A stretch of 13,557 bases of DNA from Bacillota bacterium (GTDB lineage: Bacteria; Bacillota; Limnochordia; Limnochordales; ZCTH02-B6), in the NCBI GenBank assembly GCA_017578085.1, contig PKQR01000046.1, forward strand, positions 1 through 13,557, read 5' to 3'. The notes under the pieces were generated by a model. The model saw nothing but the letters and a program-made list of their open reading frames with translations, ran no database searches and had not been told where the DNA came from. Of this stretch, positions 1 through 6,304 are shown piece after piece; within the stretch, counting starts at the first letter, position 1, and the number at the start of each line of letters is the position of its first letter. A program made the translations under genes and the position numbers.

Positions 1-2
1 AT

Positions 3-44
3 GCCGATACGGCCCTGACCACCGAGTTGTCTGTCTCCTTCTAA
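3..44 (+). CDS. 3' end of an unidentified upstream gene (partial)
   Basis: This frame is open from the window edge to a TAA at 42-44 and would encode ADTALTTELSVSF. Eleven of its 13 third codon positions are G or C, as expected for a gene in this genome. The other candidate frame, which ends at 47-49, has far fewer. A terminator-like hairpin lies about 40 bases downstream, which fits a gene ending here. The fragment is too short to suggest a function, and the call could be wrong. Confidence 0.3.
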   Translation, partial: ADTALTTELSVSF

Positions 45-82
45 TTTGAGTCGCCCGCTTCGTAGATAGACGGCAACTGCAG

Positions 83-113
83 AGGGGCCCTGACGAACGG
101 TCGGGGCCCCTTT
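83..113 (+). terminator. Terminator-like hairpin after the upstream gene
   Basis: Bases 83-94 pair with 100-111 to give a 12-bp stem with one G-U pair and a GAACG loop. The outer eight pairs are AGGGGCCC/GGGCCCCT. Only TTT follows the stem before CGCG, so the U-tract is short. It most likely ends transcription of the gene left of the window. Confidence 0.55.
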
Positions 114-117
114 CGCG

Positions 118-147
118 TTGACGCCTGGCAACTACTTCGGCTACCAT
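118..147 (+). promoter_or_regulatory. Candidate sigma-A promoter for the isomerase gene
   Basis: TTGACG (118-123) matches five of six -35 positions. TACCAT (142-147), 18 bases further on, matches four of six -10 positions. It sits just after the hairpin at 83-111 and would leave a leader of about 150 nt before the GTG at 306. No better candidate is visible in this gap. Confidence 0.4.
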
Positions 148-155
148 ATGCTGAA

Positions 156-223
156 AGGTTGGAACCGTGGATGGTGGCACCGCGGGGCATTCGGAACCCA
201 CAAAGGGCCCACACGGGCATTTT
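156..223 (+). repeat. Tandem 15-nt repeat resembling T-box cores, with a short hairpin downstream
   Basis: Bases 156-170 and 171-185 are adjacent 15-nt units that match at 11 positions. Each resembles the T-box antiterminator core AGGGTGGNACCGCG: the first matches 12 of 14 and the second (ATGGTGGCACCGCG) 13 of 14. Downstream, GCCC-ACAC-GGGC (207-218) is followed by ATTTT. I see no convincing Stem I or specifier loop upstream and no good antiterminator 3' strand. The resemblance may therefore be chance or a remnant. The units are also small dyads (GGTTGGAACC, GGTGGCACC) that could bind protein. Confidence 0.3.
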
Positions 224-305
224 AAACGGCTGGTGGGCAGGGAGCGGGAAACGCTGCCGCACCTCTCTTAAACTACACCTACACATTGAGAGGAGGTCGA
301 GCGCA

Positions 306-1406
306 GTGCCTGACACGCCTAGCGCGCACACAGTCAGGTGGCCCATTCGTCCTGCAGAGATTAGCCATTTGGATCGCAGTGGGATGCTTGGCCACATTCA
401 GGCTCTGCCTGAGCAGTGTGAGCGCGCCGCAGATCTTTCGGTGTCTGGGACGTTGCCGCCTGGAGATGCGATCAAGCAGGTAGTTATTTTCGGCATGGGT
501 GGGTCGGCTATTAGCGGCGACCTGGTCAAGGCCGTGGCGGAGCCAGAATGCCCGGTGCCCATCAATGTTTATCGGGAGTACGACGTGCCTGCCTATGTGG
601 GGCCCAGCACGCTGGTTGTGGCGTCGAGCTACTCGGGCAATACGGAGGAAACGTTGAGCGCCTGCCGGGCGGCGGCAGAACGCGGCGCGGCTATCGTTGC
701 CATCACCACCGGCGGTGTGCTGGCGCGATGGGCAGAAGGCCGCGGGTGGCCGCTGATCCGGATCCCGGGTGGGTTGGCTCCGCGGGCGGCATTGGGCTAC
801 TCGCTTGTCCCACTCTTACTGCTCCTGGCCCGAGTAGGGCTTGTCGCGGACAAGCGAGCGGAATTGGAGGAAGCGATCACTGTGCTGCGATCGCTGCGCT
901 CGGAGCTGGCGCCCGAGGTGCCCGCCGAAGTCAACCTGGCCAAGCAGCTGGCGCTGCGGCTCCACGGGAAGCTGCCTCTGATCTACGGCACCGGCGGCTG
1001 GCGCGGCGCGGTGGCTTACCGCTGGAAGTGCCAGATCAACGAGAACGCGAAGGCCCCGGCCTGGTGCAACACGTTCCCTGAACTCAACCACAACGAGACG
1101 GTGGGCTGGGAGGTACCAAAATCGGTCACGGGCCTGGTGGAACTCGTACTGTTGCGCGACCGCGGCGACTCGCCGCGCATCAACCGCCGCATCGAGGTGA
1201 CGGTGGACATCATGCGGCCAGCGATTTCCGGGGTGACCGAAGTGTGGTCCCGCGGTGAGTCGGAGCTGGCGCGGCTTCTCTCCCTCATCTATATTGGCGA
1301 TTTCACCAGCGCCTACTTGGCCTTGCTCAATGGCGTCGACCCGACGCCGGTGCGGGTGATCGACCGCCTGAAGCAAGAGCTGGCGGCTCTCGGCCCCATC
1401 GCCTAG
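306..1406 (+). CDS. Bifunctional phosphoglucose/phosphomannose isomerase
   Basis: This 366-residue enzyme interconverts glucose-6-phosphate or mannose-6-phosphate with fructose-6-phosphate in the cytoplasm, linking glycolysis to mannose-derived sugar nucleotides. Two SIS-type sugar-phosphate motifs are visible: GMGGSAISGD (residues 63-72) and SSYSGNTEET (107-116). The NENAK glutamate (E246) and the ELNHNE histidine (H262) are 16 residues apart, the spacing I recall for the catalytic base and ring-opening histidine of archaeal PGI/PMI enzymes. A lysine near the C-terminus (K356, in RLKQEL) may be the third catalytic residue. The frame stays open upstream to a TTG at 159. I choose the GTG at 306 because AGGAGG lies at 291-296 with a 9-nt spacer and the product then has the family's usual length of about 350. 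Its stop overlaps that of the convergent regulator gene. Confidence 0.9.
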   Translation: MPDTPSAHTVRWPIRPAEISHLDRSGMLGHIQALPEQCERAADLSVSGTLPPGDAIKQVVIFGMGGSAISGDLVKAVAEPECPVPINVYREYDVPAYVGPSTLVVASSYSGNTEETLSACRAAAERGAAIVAITTGGVLARWAEGRGWPLIRIPGGLAPRAALGYSLVPLLLLLARVGLVADKRAELEEAITVLRSLRSELAPEVPAEVNLAKQLALRLHGKLPLIYGTGGWRGAVAYRWKCQINENAKAPAWCNTFPELNHNETVGWEVPKSVTGLVELVLLRDRGDSPRINRRIEVTVDIMRPAISGVTEVWSRGESELARLLSLIYIGDFTSAYLALLNGVDPTPVRVIDRLKQELAALGPIA

Positions 1407-2308
1407 AGGGCGTAAGCAGACGCATGGCGGAGCAGCAGCGCAAGCCGGGCGCAAATTGCGGCCCCGGCCAGGTCCGCCCGGGCGTAGGCGTCTTTGGCCG
1501 TCAGCCACAAGAGGTTCACGACCGATGAGCCCGTGCGCAAAGCCTCCACGCAGGCTGGCGGCGTGGCGGCACGCGCCCGGGCGGCTTCTTTGGCATCCCC
1601 CACCGCCTCATACACCGCCGCCAACCGCAGCAGGAGGGCGGCGTGAAAGCAGGCGGAGCAGCTTATCCCGGGAGCGGGGGCGGGAATGGGGACCGCGTCG
1701 GAACCCCAAGCGGGCACCCCTAGTGTCCCTTGAGGAGGCGCCAGCTCACCGGTCGCCTGCTCCCATGCCCGCAGGGCTGCGAGGAGGTTGTGGCTCAACC
1801 GATAGGCCTCACCGATCCAGTAGAGCGTAAACAGCTCCTCGCCGGTGGCAACGGGGCGCACGCTGGCTGCCTGCTGCAGCGCGAGCGCCCGTTCGAGCTC
1901 TGGCAGGGCGGCGTCCGGTTGCCCGGACACCAGTGCCCGCAAGCCTTGCCAGCGGTGTTGCCGGGCGATGCGGGGCGGATCTTGCCAATCGGGCAGGGAG
2001 GCCAGCGGTACGAGCCACGTCTCCGCGGCCTCTAAGCCGTCTACGAACAATGCGGTTTCCGCCATGGTGAAGCAGGTGTCGGCCAGCAAGCGGGCGTCGG
2101 ATAACGCCAGGAGCTGGCTTGGGCTGACGTTGAGCTTGGCTGCCATGTGCAAGAGCGAGGGGATGGAAGGGGCCAGCTTCCCCTGTTCCAGCTGGCTGAT
2201 AAAGCTTTTGGACAGCAGCGGTTGACCCAGCTCGGATTGGGTTAGCCCTGCGCAGCGGCGGGCGGAGCGGACTGCGTTGCCCAACCGCTGCAGCCAAGCC
2301 GCAGCCAC
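1403..2308 (-). CDS. XRE-family transcriptional regulator with helical-repeat C-terminal domain
   Basis: This 301-residue protein has an N-terminal Cro/C1-type helix-turn-helix at about residues 7-67. Hallmarks are LTQSELG, then FISQLEQGKLAPSI and the closing LNVSPSQLL. The remaining 230 residues are Ala/Leu-rich helices with TPR-like pairing, for example around GQPDAALPELERALAL and LAAVYEAVGDAKEAARAR. This is the layout of XRE regulators that sense a peptide or other ligand through a TPR-like domain; no ligand can be named. The start is a GTG with AGGAGGAGG 7 nt upstream on the minus strand. The gene is divergent from the racemase-pxpBC-C26 operon, so it is the likely regulator of that operon, of itself, or of both. 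Its stop is embedded in the CTAG that also ends the isomerase gene. Confidence 0.85.
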   Translation of the reverse strand: MAAAWLQRLGNAVRSARRCAGLTQSELGQPLLSKSFISQLEQGKLAPSIPSLLHMAAKLNVSPSQLLALSDARLLADTCFTMAETALFVDGLEAAETWLVPLASLPDWQDPPRIARQHRWQGLRALVSGQPDAALPELERALALQQAASVRPVATGEELFTLYWIGEAYRLSHNLLAALRAWEQATGELAPPQGTLGVPAWGSDAVPIPAPAPGISCSACFHAALLLRLAAVYEAVGDAKEAARARAATPPACVEALRTGSSVVNLLWLTAKDAYARADLAGAAICARLALLLRHASAYAL

Positions 2309-2354
2309 AGGGCGGCCTCCTCCTGTACTGGAAAAGTGTAGACGCGAAAAGAAG

Positions 2355-2397
2355 TATGGCTAAACCATATCATATTTTATGTATCGCTACAAGCGAA
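2355..2397 (-). promoter_or_regulatory. AT-rich promoter of the XRE gene with a possible operator
   Basis: Read on the minus strand, TATGAT (2374-2369) matches five of six -10 positions. A weak TTCGCT (2397-2392) lies 17 bases upstream. Immediately downstream of the -10 is an inverted repeat: TATGG (2355-2359), spacer CTAAA, then CCATA (2365-2369). It would cover the transcription start, a typical place for autorepression by an XRE protein. I see no second copy near the divergent plus-strand promoter. Binding is inferred. Confidence 0.4.
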
Positions 2398-2429
2398 CAC
2401 CGGCTGGAGCGGCTGGGCGTTTGCGGCGA

Positions 2430-2459
2430 TTGACACTGTTTTGCGCAGGCGCCTATAAT
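2430..2459 (+). promoter_or_regulatory. Consensus sigma-A promoter of the racemase-pxpBC operon
   Basis: TTGACA (2430-2435) and TATAAT (2454-2459) both match consensus perfectly, with an 18-bp spacer. Transcription would start near 2466, about 52 nt before the first start codon. A perfect promoter suggests strong expression unless it is repressed, and the divergent XRE regulator would suit that role. Confidence 0.85.
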
Positions 2460-2480
2460 TTCGGTAAGAATTGGCGGGGA

Positions 2481-2500
2481 GCGACCGGGGGCCCGGTCGC
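2481..2500 (+). repeat. Perfect inverted repeat in the operon leader
   Basis: GCGACCGGG and CCCGGTCGC are perfect inverted arms around GG. In RNA this would be an 8-bp stem with a GGGC loop. No T-run follows, so it is not a normal terminator. It lies between the start of transcription and the SD-like GGGGTGAGG just ahead of the ATG at 2518. It may be an mRNA-stabilising or translation-modulating hairpin, or a protein-binding palindrome. Confidence 0.6.
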
Positions 2501-2517
2501 ACCGATGGGGTGAGGGC

Positions 2518-3207
2518 ATGCCGTTTCGCATTGGCCTAATTGTCCCGTCGTCCAACACCACCATGGAGCCCGATTTCTACCGCAACCTGCCAGCCGACGC
2601 CGAAGTGTACACCGCCCGGATGTTCTTGGAAGACGTCACCGTCGCCGGCGAAGAGGAAATGCTGGACGTCCACTTCCCCAGGGCCCTGCGGGACATCGCG
2701 ACGGTACACCCGGACGTGGTGGTCTTTGGCTGCACGTCGGCGGGGGCGCTGCGGGGCAACGAGTACGACGCCCTGATCGTGCGCCGCATCCAAGAGGAAG
2801 CGGGCTGTCCCGGCGTGAGCGTCATCAAGTCGGTGCGGGAGGCCCTCCAAGCCCGGGGGCGGCGGGTCTACCTGCTCACGCCTTACATCGACGAAGTCAC
2901 GGAGCGGGTGGCGGCTTCCTTGCGGGACGATGGCCTTGAGGTGGTGGCGGCCCATGGCATGGGCATCAAGGCCAACACCGACATCGGGCGGGTGACGCCG
3001 GAGGAGATCGCCGAGTTTGCCCGGAAACACGGGGACGCCGCTCGGCGGCAGGCCGACTGCCTCTTTTTGTCCTGCACCAACCTCCGGGCGATGGAAGTGC
3101 GGAAGGCCCTGGAGGAGGAGCTGGGCCTGCCGGTTGAGACCAGCAACCATGCGACCTTCGTGGCCACCATGCGCCATTATCACGAGCGGGTCGCAGCCCG
3201 GGGATGA
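2518..3207 (+). CDS. Asp/Glu racemase / maleate isomerase family protein
   Basis: This cytoplasmic protein of 229 residues belongs to the cofactor-independent two-cysteine fold. It begins with the signature GLIVPSSNTTMEPDF and has two candidate catalytic cysteines, C72 in FGCTSAGAL and C186 in LSCTNLRA. The spacing and flanking motifs resemble maleate cis-trans isomerases and Asp/Glu-racemase-like proteins. Arylmalonate decarboxylases keep only the second cysteine, so a racemase or isomerase is likelier. Family members act on small dicarboxylates or amino acids; the exact substrate cannot be read from sequence. The gene is first in an operon with pxpB and pxpC, and its stop overlaps the pxpB start (ATGA). 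The neighbours hint at glutamate, 5-oxoproline or a related compound as substrate. The ATG is preceded by GGGGTGAGG. Confidence 0.8.
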   Translation: MPFRIGLIVPSSNTTMEPDFYRNLPADAEVYTARMFLEDVTVAGEEEMLDVHFPRALRDIATVHPDVVVFGCTSAGALRGNEYDALIVRRIQEEAGCPGVSVIKSVREALQARGRRVYLLTPYIDEVTERVAASLRDDGLEVVAAHGMGIKANTDIGRVTPEEIAEFARKHGDAARRQADCLFLSCTNLRAMEVRKALEEELGLPVETSNHATFVATMRHYHERVAARG

Positions 3208-3890
3208 CGCCGCCCGTGCCGGAATCGCAGGTCATGCCAGCCCCCCGGATTCTCCCGGCCGGGGATGAGGCGGTGCTGGTGGAACTGGGGCAGGAGATCC
3301 GGCGGGAGCTCAACTTGCGGGTGCGCGCCCTGGCTCATCTGCTCACGGGCCCTGAGGCGCCTGCGTGGGTGCGGGAAGTGGTTCCGGCCTACGCGTCGCT
3401 GCTCGTATATTACGACCCCGACCGGGCGTCCTACGAGGAAGTCCAAGAGACGCTCCGGGCGCTGGTGGCCAAAGGGGGCCACATCGACCTGCCGGCCCCC
3501 CGCCGCATCGAGATCCCGGTGCGCTACGGCGGCGACGACGGGCCGGACTTGGAGTGGGTGGCCCACCGGGTCGGCTTGAGCCCTGAGGAGGTCATCGCCC
3601 GCCACAGCCGCCCCATCTACGTCGTGTACATGCTCGGCTTCCTGCCGGGCTTTTGTTACTTGGGCGACCTCCCTCCCGAGCTGGCCGTGGAGCGGCGGGA
3701 GACGCCGCGGCTGAGCCTGCCCGCGGGCGCGGTGGCCATCGGCGGGAGGCAGACGGGCATCTACTCCCTGGACAACAGCCCCGGCGGTTGGCGCTGGATC
3801 GGCCGCACCGACGTGCGCCTCTGGGACCCGGACCGGGACCCGCCTTTCCTGCTGCAGGCGGGGGACGAGGTCCGCTTCGTGCCCGTCTAG
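3204..3890 (+). CDS. pxpB: 5-oxoprolinase subunit PxpB (KipI/AHS1 domain)
   Basis: PxpB (228 residues) works with PxpC and PxpA to hydrolyse 5-oxoproline (pyroglutamate) to glutamate using ATP. The AHS1-type signature is clear: GFLPGFCYLG at residues 145-154, followed by PRLSLPAGAVAIGGRQTG and then SPGGWRWIGRT. Length is normal for the family. The ATG overlaps the TGA of the racemase-like gene by four bases, indicating translational coupling; an in-frame ATG at 3234 is the alternative start. The homologous KipI protein of Bacillus inhibits a sporulation kinase, so a regulatory role is a secondary possibility. With pxpC next to it, the enzymatic role is preferred. Confidence 0.88.
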   Translation: MTPPVPESQVMPAPRILPAGDEAVLVELGQEIRRELNLRVRALAHLLTGPEAPAWVREVVPAYASLLVYYDPDRASYEEVQETLRALVAKGGHIDLPAPRRIEIPVRYGGDDGPDLEWVAHRVGLSPEEVIARHSRPIYVVYMLGFLPGFCYLGDLPPELAVERRETPRLSLPAGAVAIGGRQTGIYSLDNSPGGWRWIGRTDVRLWDPDRDPPFLLQAGDEVRFVPV

Positions 3891-3902
3891 GCAGGGATTG
3901 CT

Positions 3903-4937
3903 GTGCAGGACGGAGTTGCCATGGGGGAAGGGGTGGCCGTCCGGACGGTGCCAGTGGAAGCGGAGCCGCGCATCGGCTTTGAGGTGCTCTCGCCCGGGCT
4001 TTTCACGACAGTGCAGGACCTGGGGCGCCCGGGCTGGCAGCGTTTTGGGGTGCCGGCCGCGGGGGCGTTGGACAAGTATGCGCTCATCGCGGCCAACGCC
4101 CTGGTGGGCAATCCGCCCGGCGCGGCGGGGCTCGAGGTCACCCTGCTGGGGCCGGTGCTGGCGGTGGTCAGCGAAGGGCTCGTCGCTTGCACCGGGGCGG
4201 ACCTGGGCTTTACCATCGACGGGCAGCCGGCGGCCCTGTGGCAGGCGCACCGGGTCAGGCCCGGGCAGGTGCTGCGCTTCACCGGTCGCCGTGCGGGTTG
4301 CCGGGCCTATCTGGCGGTGGCCGGCGGCATTGCCGTGCCGGAAGTGATGGGCAGCCGGTCTACGTACACCCGGGCCCGCATCGGGGGCCTTGCAGGCCGG
4401 CCGCTCGCGGCAGGGGACCAGCTGCCCGTTGGGCCGCTGCCCATCGACTGGCGCGACCGGGATGGGTTGGCCTTGCCCGAAGCCTTGCGCCGCCATGGCC
4501 TGCCGCAGCCCGTGCGGGTGATCCTGGGGCCCCAGGACGACCGGTTCCTGCCCTTGGCCATCGAGCGGCTGTTGGGCGCGCCGTACAGGGTGACGCCCAA
4601 CTCGGACCGCATGGGGCTGCGGTTGTCGGGTCCAAAGCTCTTGCACCGGGCTGGGGCGGACATCGTCTCGGAGGGCGTCGCACCTGGATCCATCCAGGTC
4701 CCCGGCGACGGCCAGCCCATCGTGCTCCTGGCGGACCGGCAGGCCACCGGGGGCTATGCCAAGATCGCGACGGTCATCTCGGCGGACATGGACTTCCTCG
4801 GGCAGGCCGCGCCCGGCGACCGGGTGACGTTTCGCGCCGTGGACGTGGCGACCGCCCACCGGTTGCGCAAACAGCGCCTGGAGCTCTTGGCGGCGGTGGC
4901 CGAGTTCACCGGCACCGCAGCCCTCGCTGGCGCATAA
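3903..4937 (+). CDS. pxpC: 5-oxoprolinase subunit PxpC (biotin-dependent carboxyltransferase/AHS2 domain)
   Basis: PxpC (344 residues) is the partner of PxpB in ATP-dependent 5-oxoproline cleavage. It carries an AHS2 domain, also found in urea carboxylase and KipA. Diagnostic motifs are EVLSPGLFTTVQDLGRPGW (from residue 27), GVPAAGALD, and GSRSTYTRARIGGLAGRPL in the middle. The GTG at 3903 has AGGGA nearby. An in-frame ATG at 3921 follows GGAG and is equally plausible; either leaves an N-terminal extension of about 20 residues before the usual family start. The gap to pxpB is 12 nt, so the two are co-transcribed. No PxpA (LamB/YcsF family) gene lies in this operon or elsewhere in the window. 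Confidence 0.88.
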   Translation: MQDGVAMGEGVAVRTVPVEAEPRIGFEVLSPGLFTTVQDLGRPGWQRFGVPAAGALDKYALIAANALVGNPPGAAGLEVTLLGPVLAVVSEGLVACTGADLGFTIDGQPAALWQAHRVRPGQVLRFTGRRAGCRAYLAVAGGIAVPEVMGSRSTYTRARIGGLAGRPLAAGDQLPVGPLPIDWRDRDGLALPEALRRHGLPQPVRVILGPQDDRFLPLAIERLLGAPYRVTPNSDRMGLRLSGPKLLHRAGADIVSEGVAPGSIQVPGDGQPIVLLADRQATGGYAKIATVISADMDFLGQAAPGDRVTFRAVDVATAHRLRKQRLELLAAVAEFTGTAALAGA

Positions 4938-4979
4938 GAGGCCAAAGGCGGGTTGGACGCGAAGACGGGGGTGACGGCC

Positions 4980-5729
4980 GTGGCGGAGGGAAACGCGCCG
5001 GTGATCGGGATCACGTGCGGGCACGACACCGCGGGCGGGCAGGACCGCTGGTTTGTGAAGGCCCCATACATCCGTGCCGTAGTGGAAGCGGGAGGCGTGC
5101 CGCTCCTGATCCCGCCCACCTGGGATGAGCGCCTGCTGGCCCTGTGCCTGGACCGGGTCGACGGGCTGTTGCTCACCGGCGGTGTCGACGTGGACCCGGC
5201 GCTCTACGGCCAAGAGCCCCACAAGGCCCTCGGCAAGGTGGACCGCGAGTGGGACGATCTGGACGTCGTCGCGGCGCGGCTTGCGCTGGCGCGGGATATG
5301 CCGGTGTTGGGCATCTGCCGCGGCGTGCAGGTGCTCAACGTGGCCGCAGGAGGCACGCTCGTTCAGGACATCGCCAGCCAAGTCAAGGGCGCCTTGGCCC
5401 ACCAGCAGTCGGCGCCCGTCTGGGAACCGACCCACGAGGTGACGGTGGCGGAAGGCAGCCGCCTGCACGCGCTGCTGGGCGTGACGGCGACGGCGGTCAA
5501 CAGCTTCCACCACCAGGCCGTGCAGGTGGTGGCGCCGGGTTTCCGGGCCGTCGCCCATGCCGCCGACGGCGTCATTGAGGGGATCGAAAGCGAACTGCAC
5601 CGCTTTGCCGTCGGCGTACAGTGGCACCCCGAGCTCATGGCCGGCAGCGACGCGGTGCAGCGGCGGCTCTTTGCGGGCTTCCTCGCGGCGGTGCGCACCG
5701 CCGCGGGCTCGCCGGCGAACGGCCGCTAG
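4980..5729 (+). CDS. Class I glutamine-amidotransferase-like hydrolase, peptidase C26 / PuuD family
   Basis: This 249-residue protein resembles gamma-glutamyl-gamma-aminobutyrate hydrolase and gamma-glutamyl hydrolases, which cleave gamma-glutamyl bonds and release glutamate. The nucleophile is C113 in GICRGVQVLN. The His-Glu pair is H216 and E218 in VQWHPEL. The N-terminal VIGITCG and the LLTGGVDVDP loop are typical of C26. I choose the GTG at 4980 because GGGGGTGA lies 5 nt upstream and the protein then starts just before VIGITCG. In-frame GTG 4971 and TTG 4953 are alternatives. As the last gene after pxpBC, it supports a unit that processes gamma-glutamyl compounds. The true substrate is unknown. 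Confidence 0.82.
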   Translation: MAEGNAPVIGITCGHDTAGGQDRWFVKAPYIRAVVEAGGVPLLIPPTWDERLLALCLDRVDGLLLTGGVDVDPALYGQEPHKALGKVDREWDDLDVVAARLALARDMPVLGICRGVQVLNVAAGGTLVQDIASQVKGALAHQQSAPVWEPTHEVTVAEGSRLHALLGVTATAVNSFHHQAVQVVAPGFRAVAHAADGVIEGIESELHRFAVGVQWHPELMAGSDAVQRRLFAGFLAAVRTAAGSPANGR

Positions 5730-5737
5730 GGATTACG

Positions 5738-5760
5738 AATATTGGGTTGGCAACAATATT
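5738..5760. repeat. Nested inverted repeats in an AT-rich intergenic island
   Basis: AATATTG (5738-5744) and CAATATT (5754-5760) are perfect 7-bp inverted arms. Inside and overlapping them, GTTG-G-CAAC (5746-5754) is a second dyad. The element starts 9 bases after the C26 gene stop and is followed by ATTTGTT. The 150-base gap to the response regulator is much more AT-rich than its surroundings. It could act as a weak terminator or as an operator. I find no well-spaced sigma-A promoter, only -10-like TATTAT (5757-5762) and TATACA (5789-5794). Confidence 0.45.
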
Positions 5761-5881
5761 ATTTGTTCGTGATTTGAAGGATTTTTGATATACATGTCGT
5801 AATTGTGGATGGCTTCCGGTGAATCCGCCTTTGGCAGCCGCACTCCCAGAAGCCAATTGAGCCTCTAGGGGGACGTTCGGG

Positions 5882-6304
5882 TTGTATTCCGACGTATCGC
5901 CAGACCCGGCGCGACTGGTGCTGGCGGATGATGATCCTGCCGTCCGCTGTGCTGTGCGCATGTTCATCGAATGGCACTGTCCCGAGTTCGTGATCGTCGG
6001 GGAAGCCTGCGACGGGCAAGCCGTGCTCGATCTGGTGGAGGCCCATGATCCCGACGTGGTGCTGATGGACGTGCGCATGCCCATCATGGACGGGCTCACC
6101 GCGACCCGCATCCTCAAGACGGAGTGGCAGAGCCGGGCTGCGGTCGTCCTGATGACCAGCCTCTGCTTGCAGCAGCTCGAACAGGAAGCGAGGACAGCCG
6201 GCGCGGCAGCCGTCCTGCGCAAGCCCTTCCCGCTGCCGCAGTTGCGGGCCGTGCTGCAGGCATGCGGCGGGCGATCGTGCGAGCCCTCGGCGGCCGCCGG
6301 CTGA
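5882..6304 (+). CDS. Single-domain response regulator (CheY-like receiver)
   Basis: This receiver-only protein of 140 residues would be phosphorylated on D63 (LMDVRMPIMDG). The acidic pocket is D16-D18 (ADDD), the switch threonine is T92 (LMTSL), and the conserved lysine is K114 (LRKPF). No DNA-binding or enzymatic output domain follows; the C-terminus ends in a short Ala/Gly-rich tail. No histidine kinase is in the window, so partner and output are unknown. The likely start is a TTG at 5882 with AGGGGG about 9 nt upstream. It sits between an AT-rich gap and the tsaE gene, on the same strand. Confidence 0.8.
   Translation: MYSDVSPDPARLVLADDDPAVRCAVRMFIEWHCPEFVIVGEACDGQAVLDLVEAHDPDVVLMDVRMPIMDGLTATRILKTEWQSRAAVVLMTSLCLQQLEQEARTAGAAAVLRKPFPLPQLRAVLQACGGRSCEPSAAAG

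Noticed and set aside
159..305. Upstream extension of the isomerase
   Set aside because: The GTG at 306 has an ideal SD and gives the family length; the extra 49 residues look like translated leader.
3180..5627. An 815-codon minus-strand open frame opposite the pxpBC-C26 operon
   Set aside because: It is a GC-rich antisense shadow with Arg/His/Pro/Gln-rich low-complexity translation and no recognisable motifs. The plus-strand genes there have clear family signatures.
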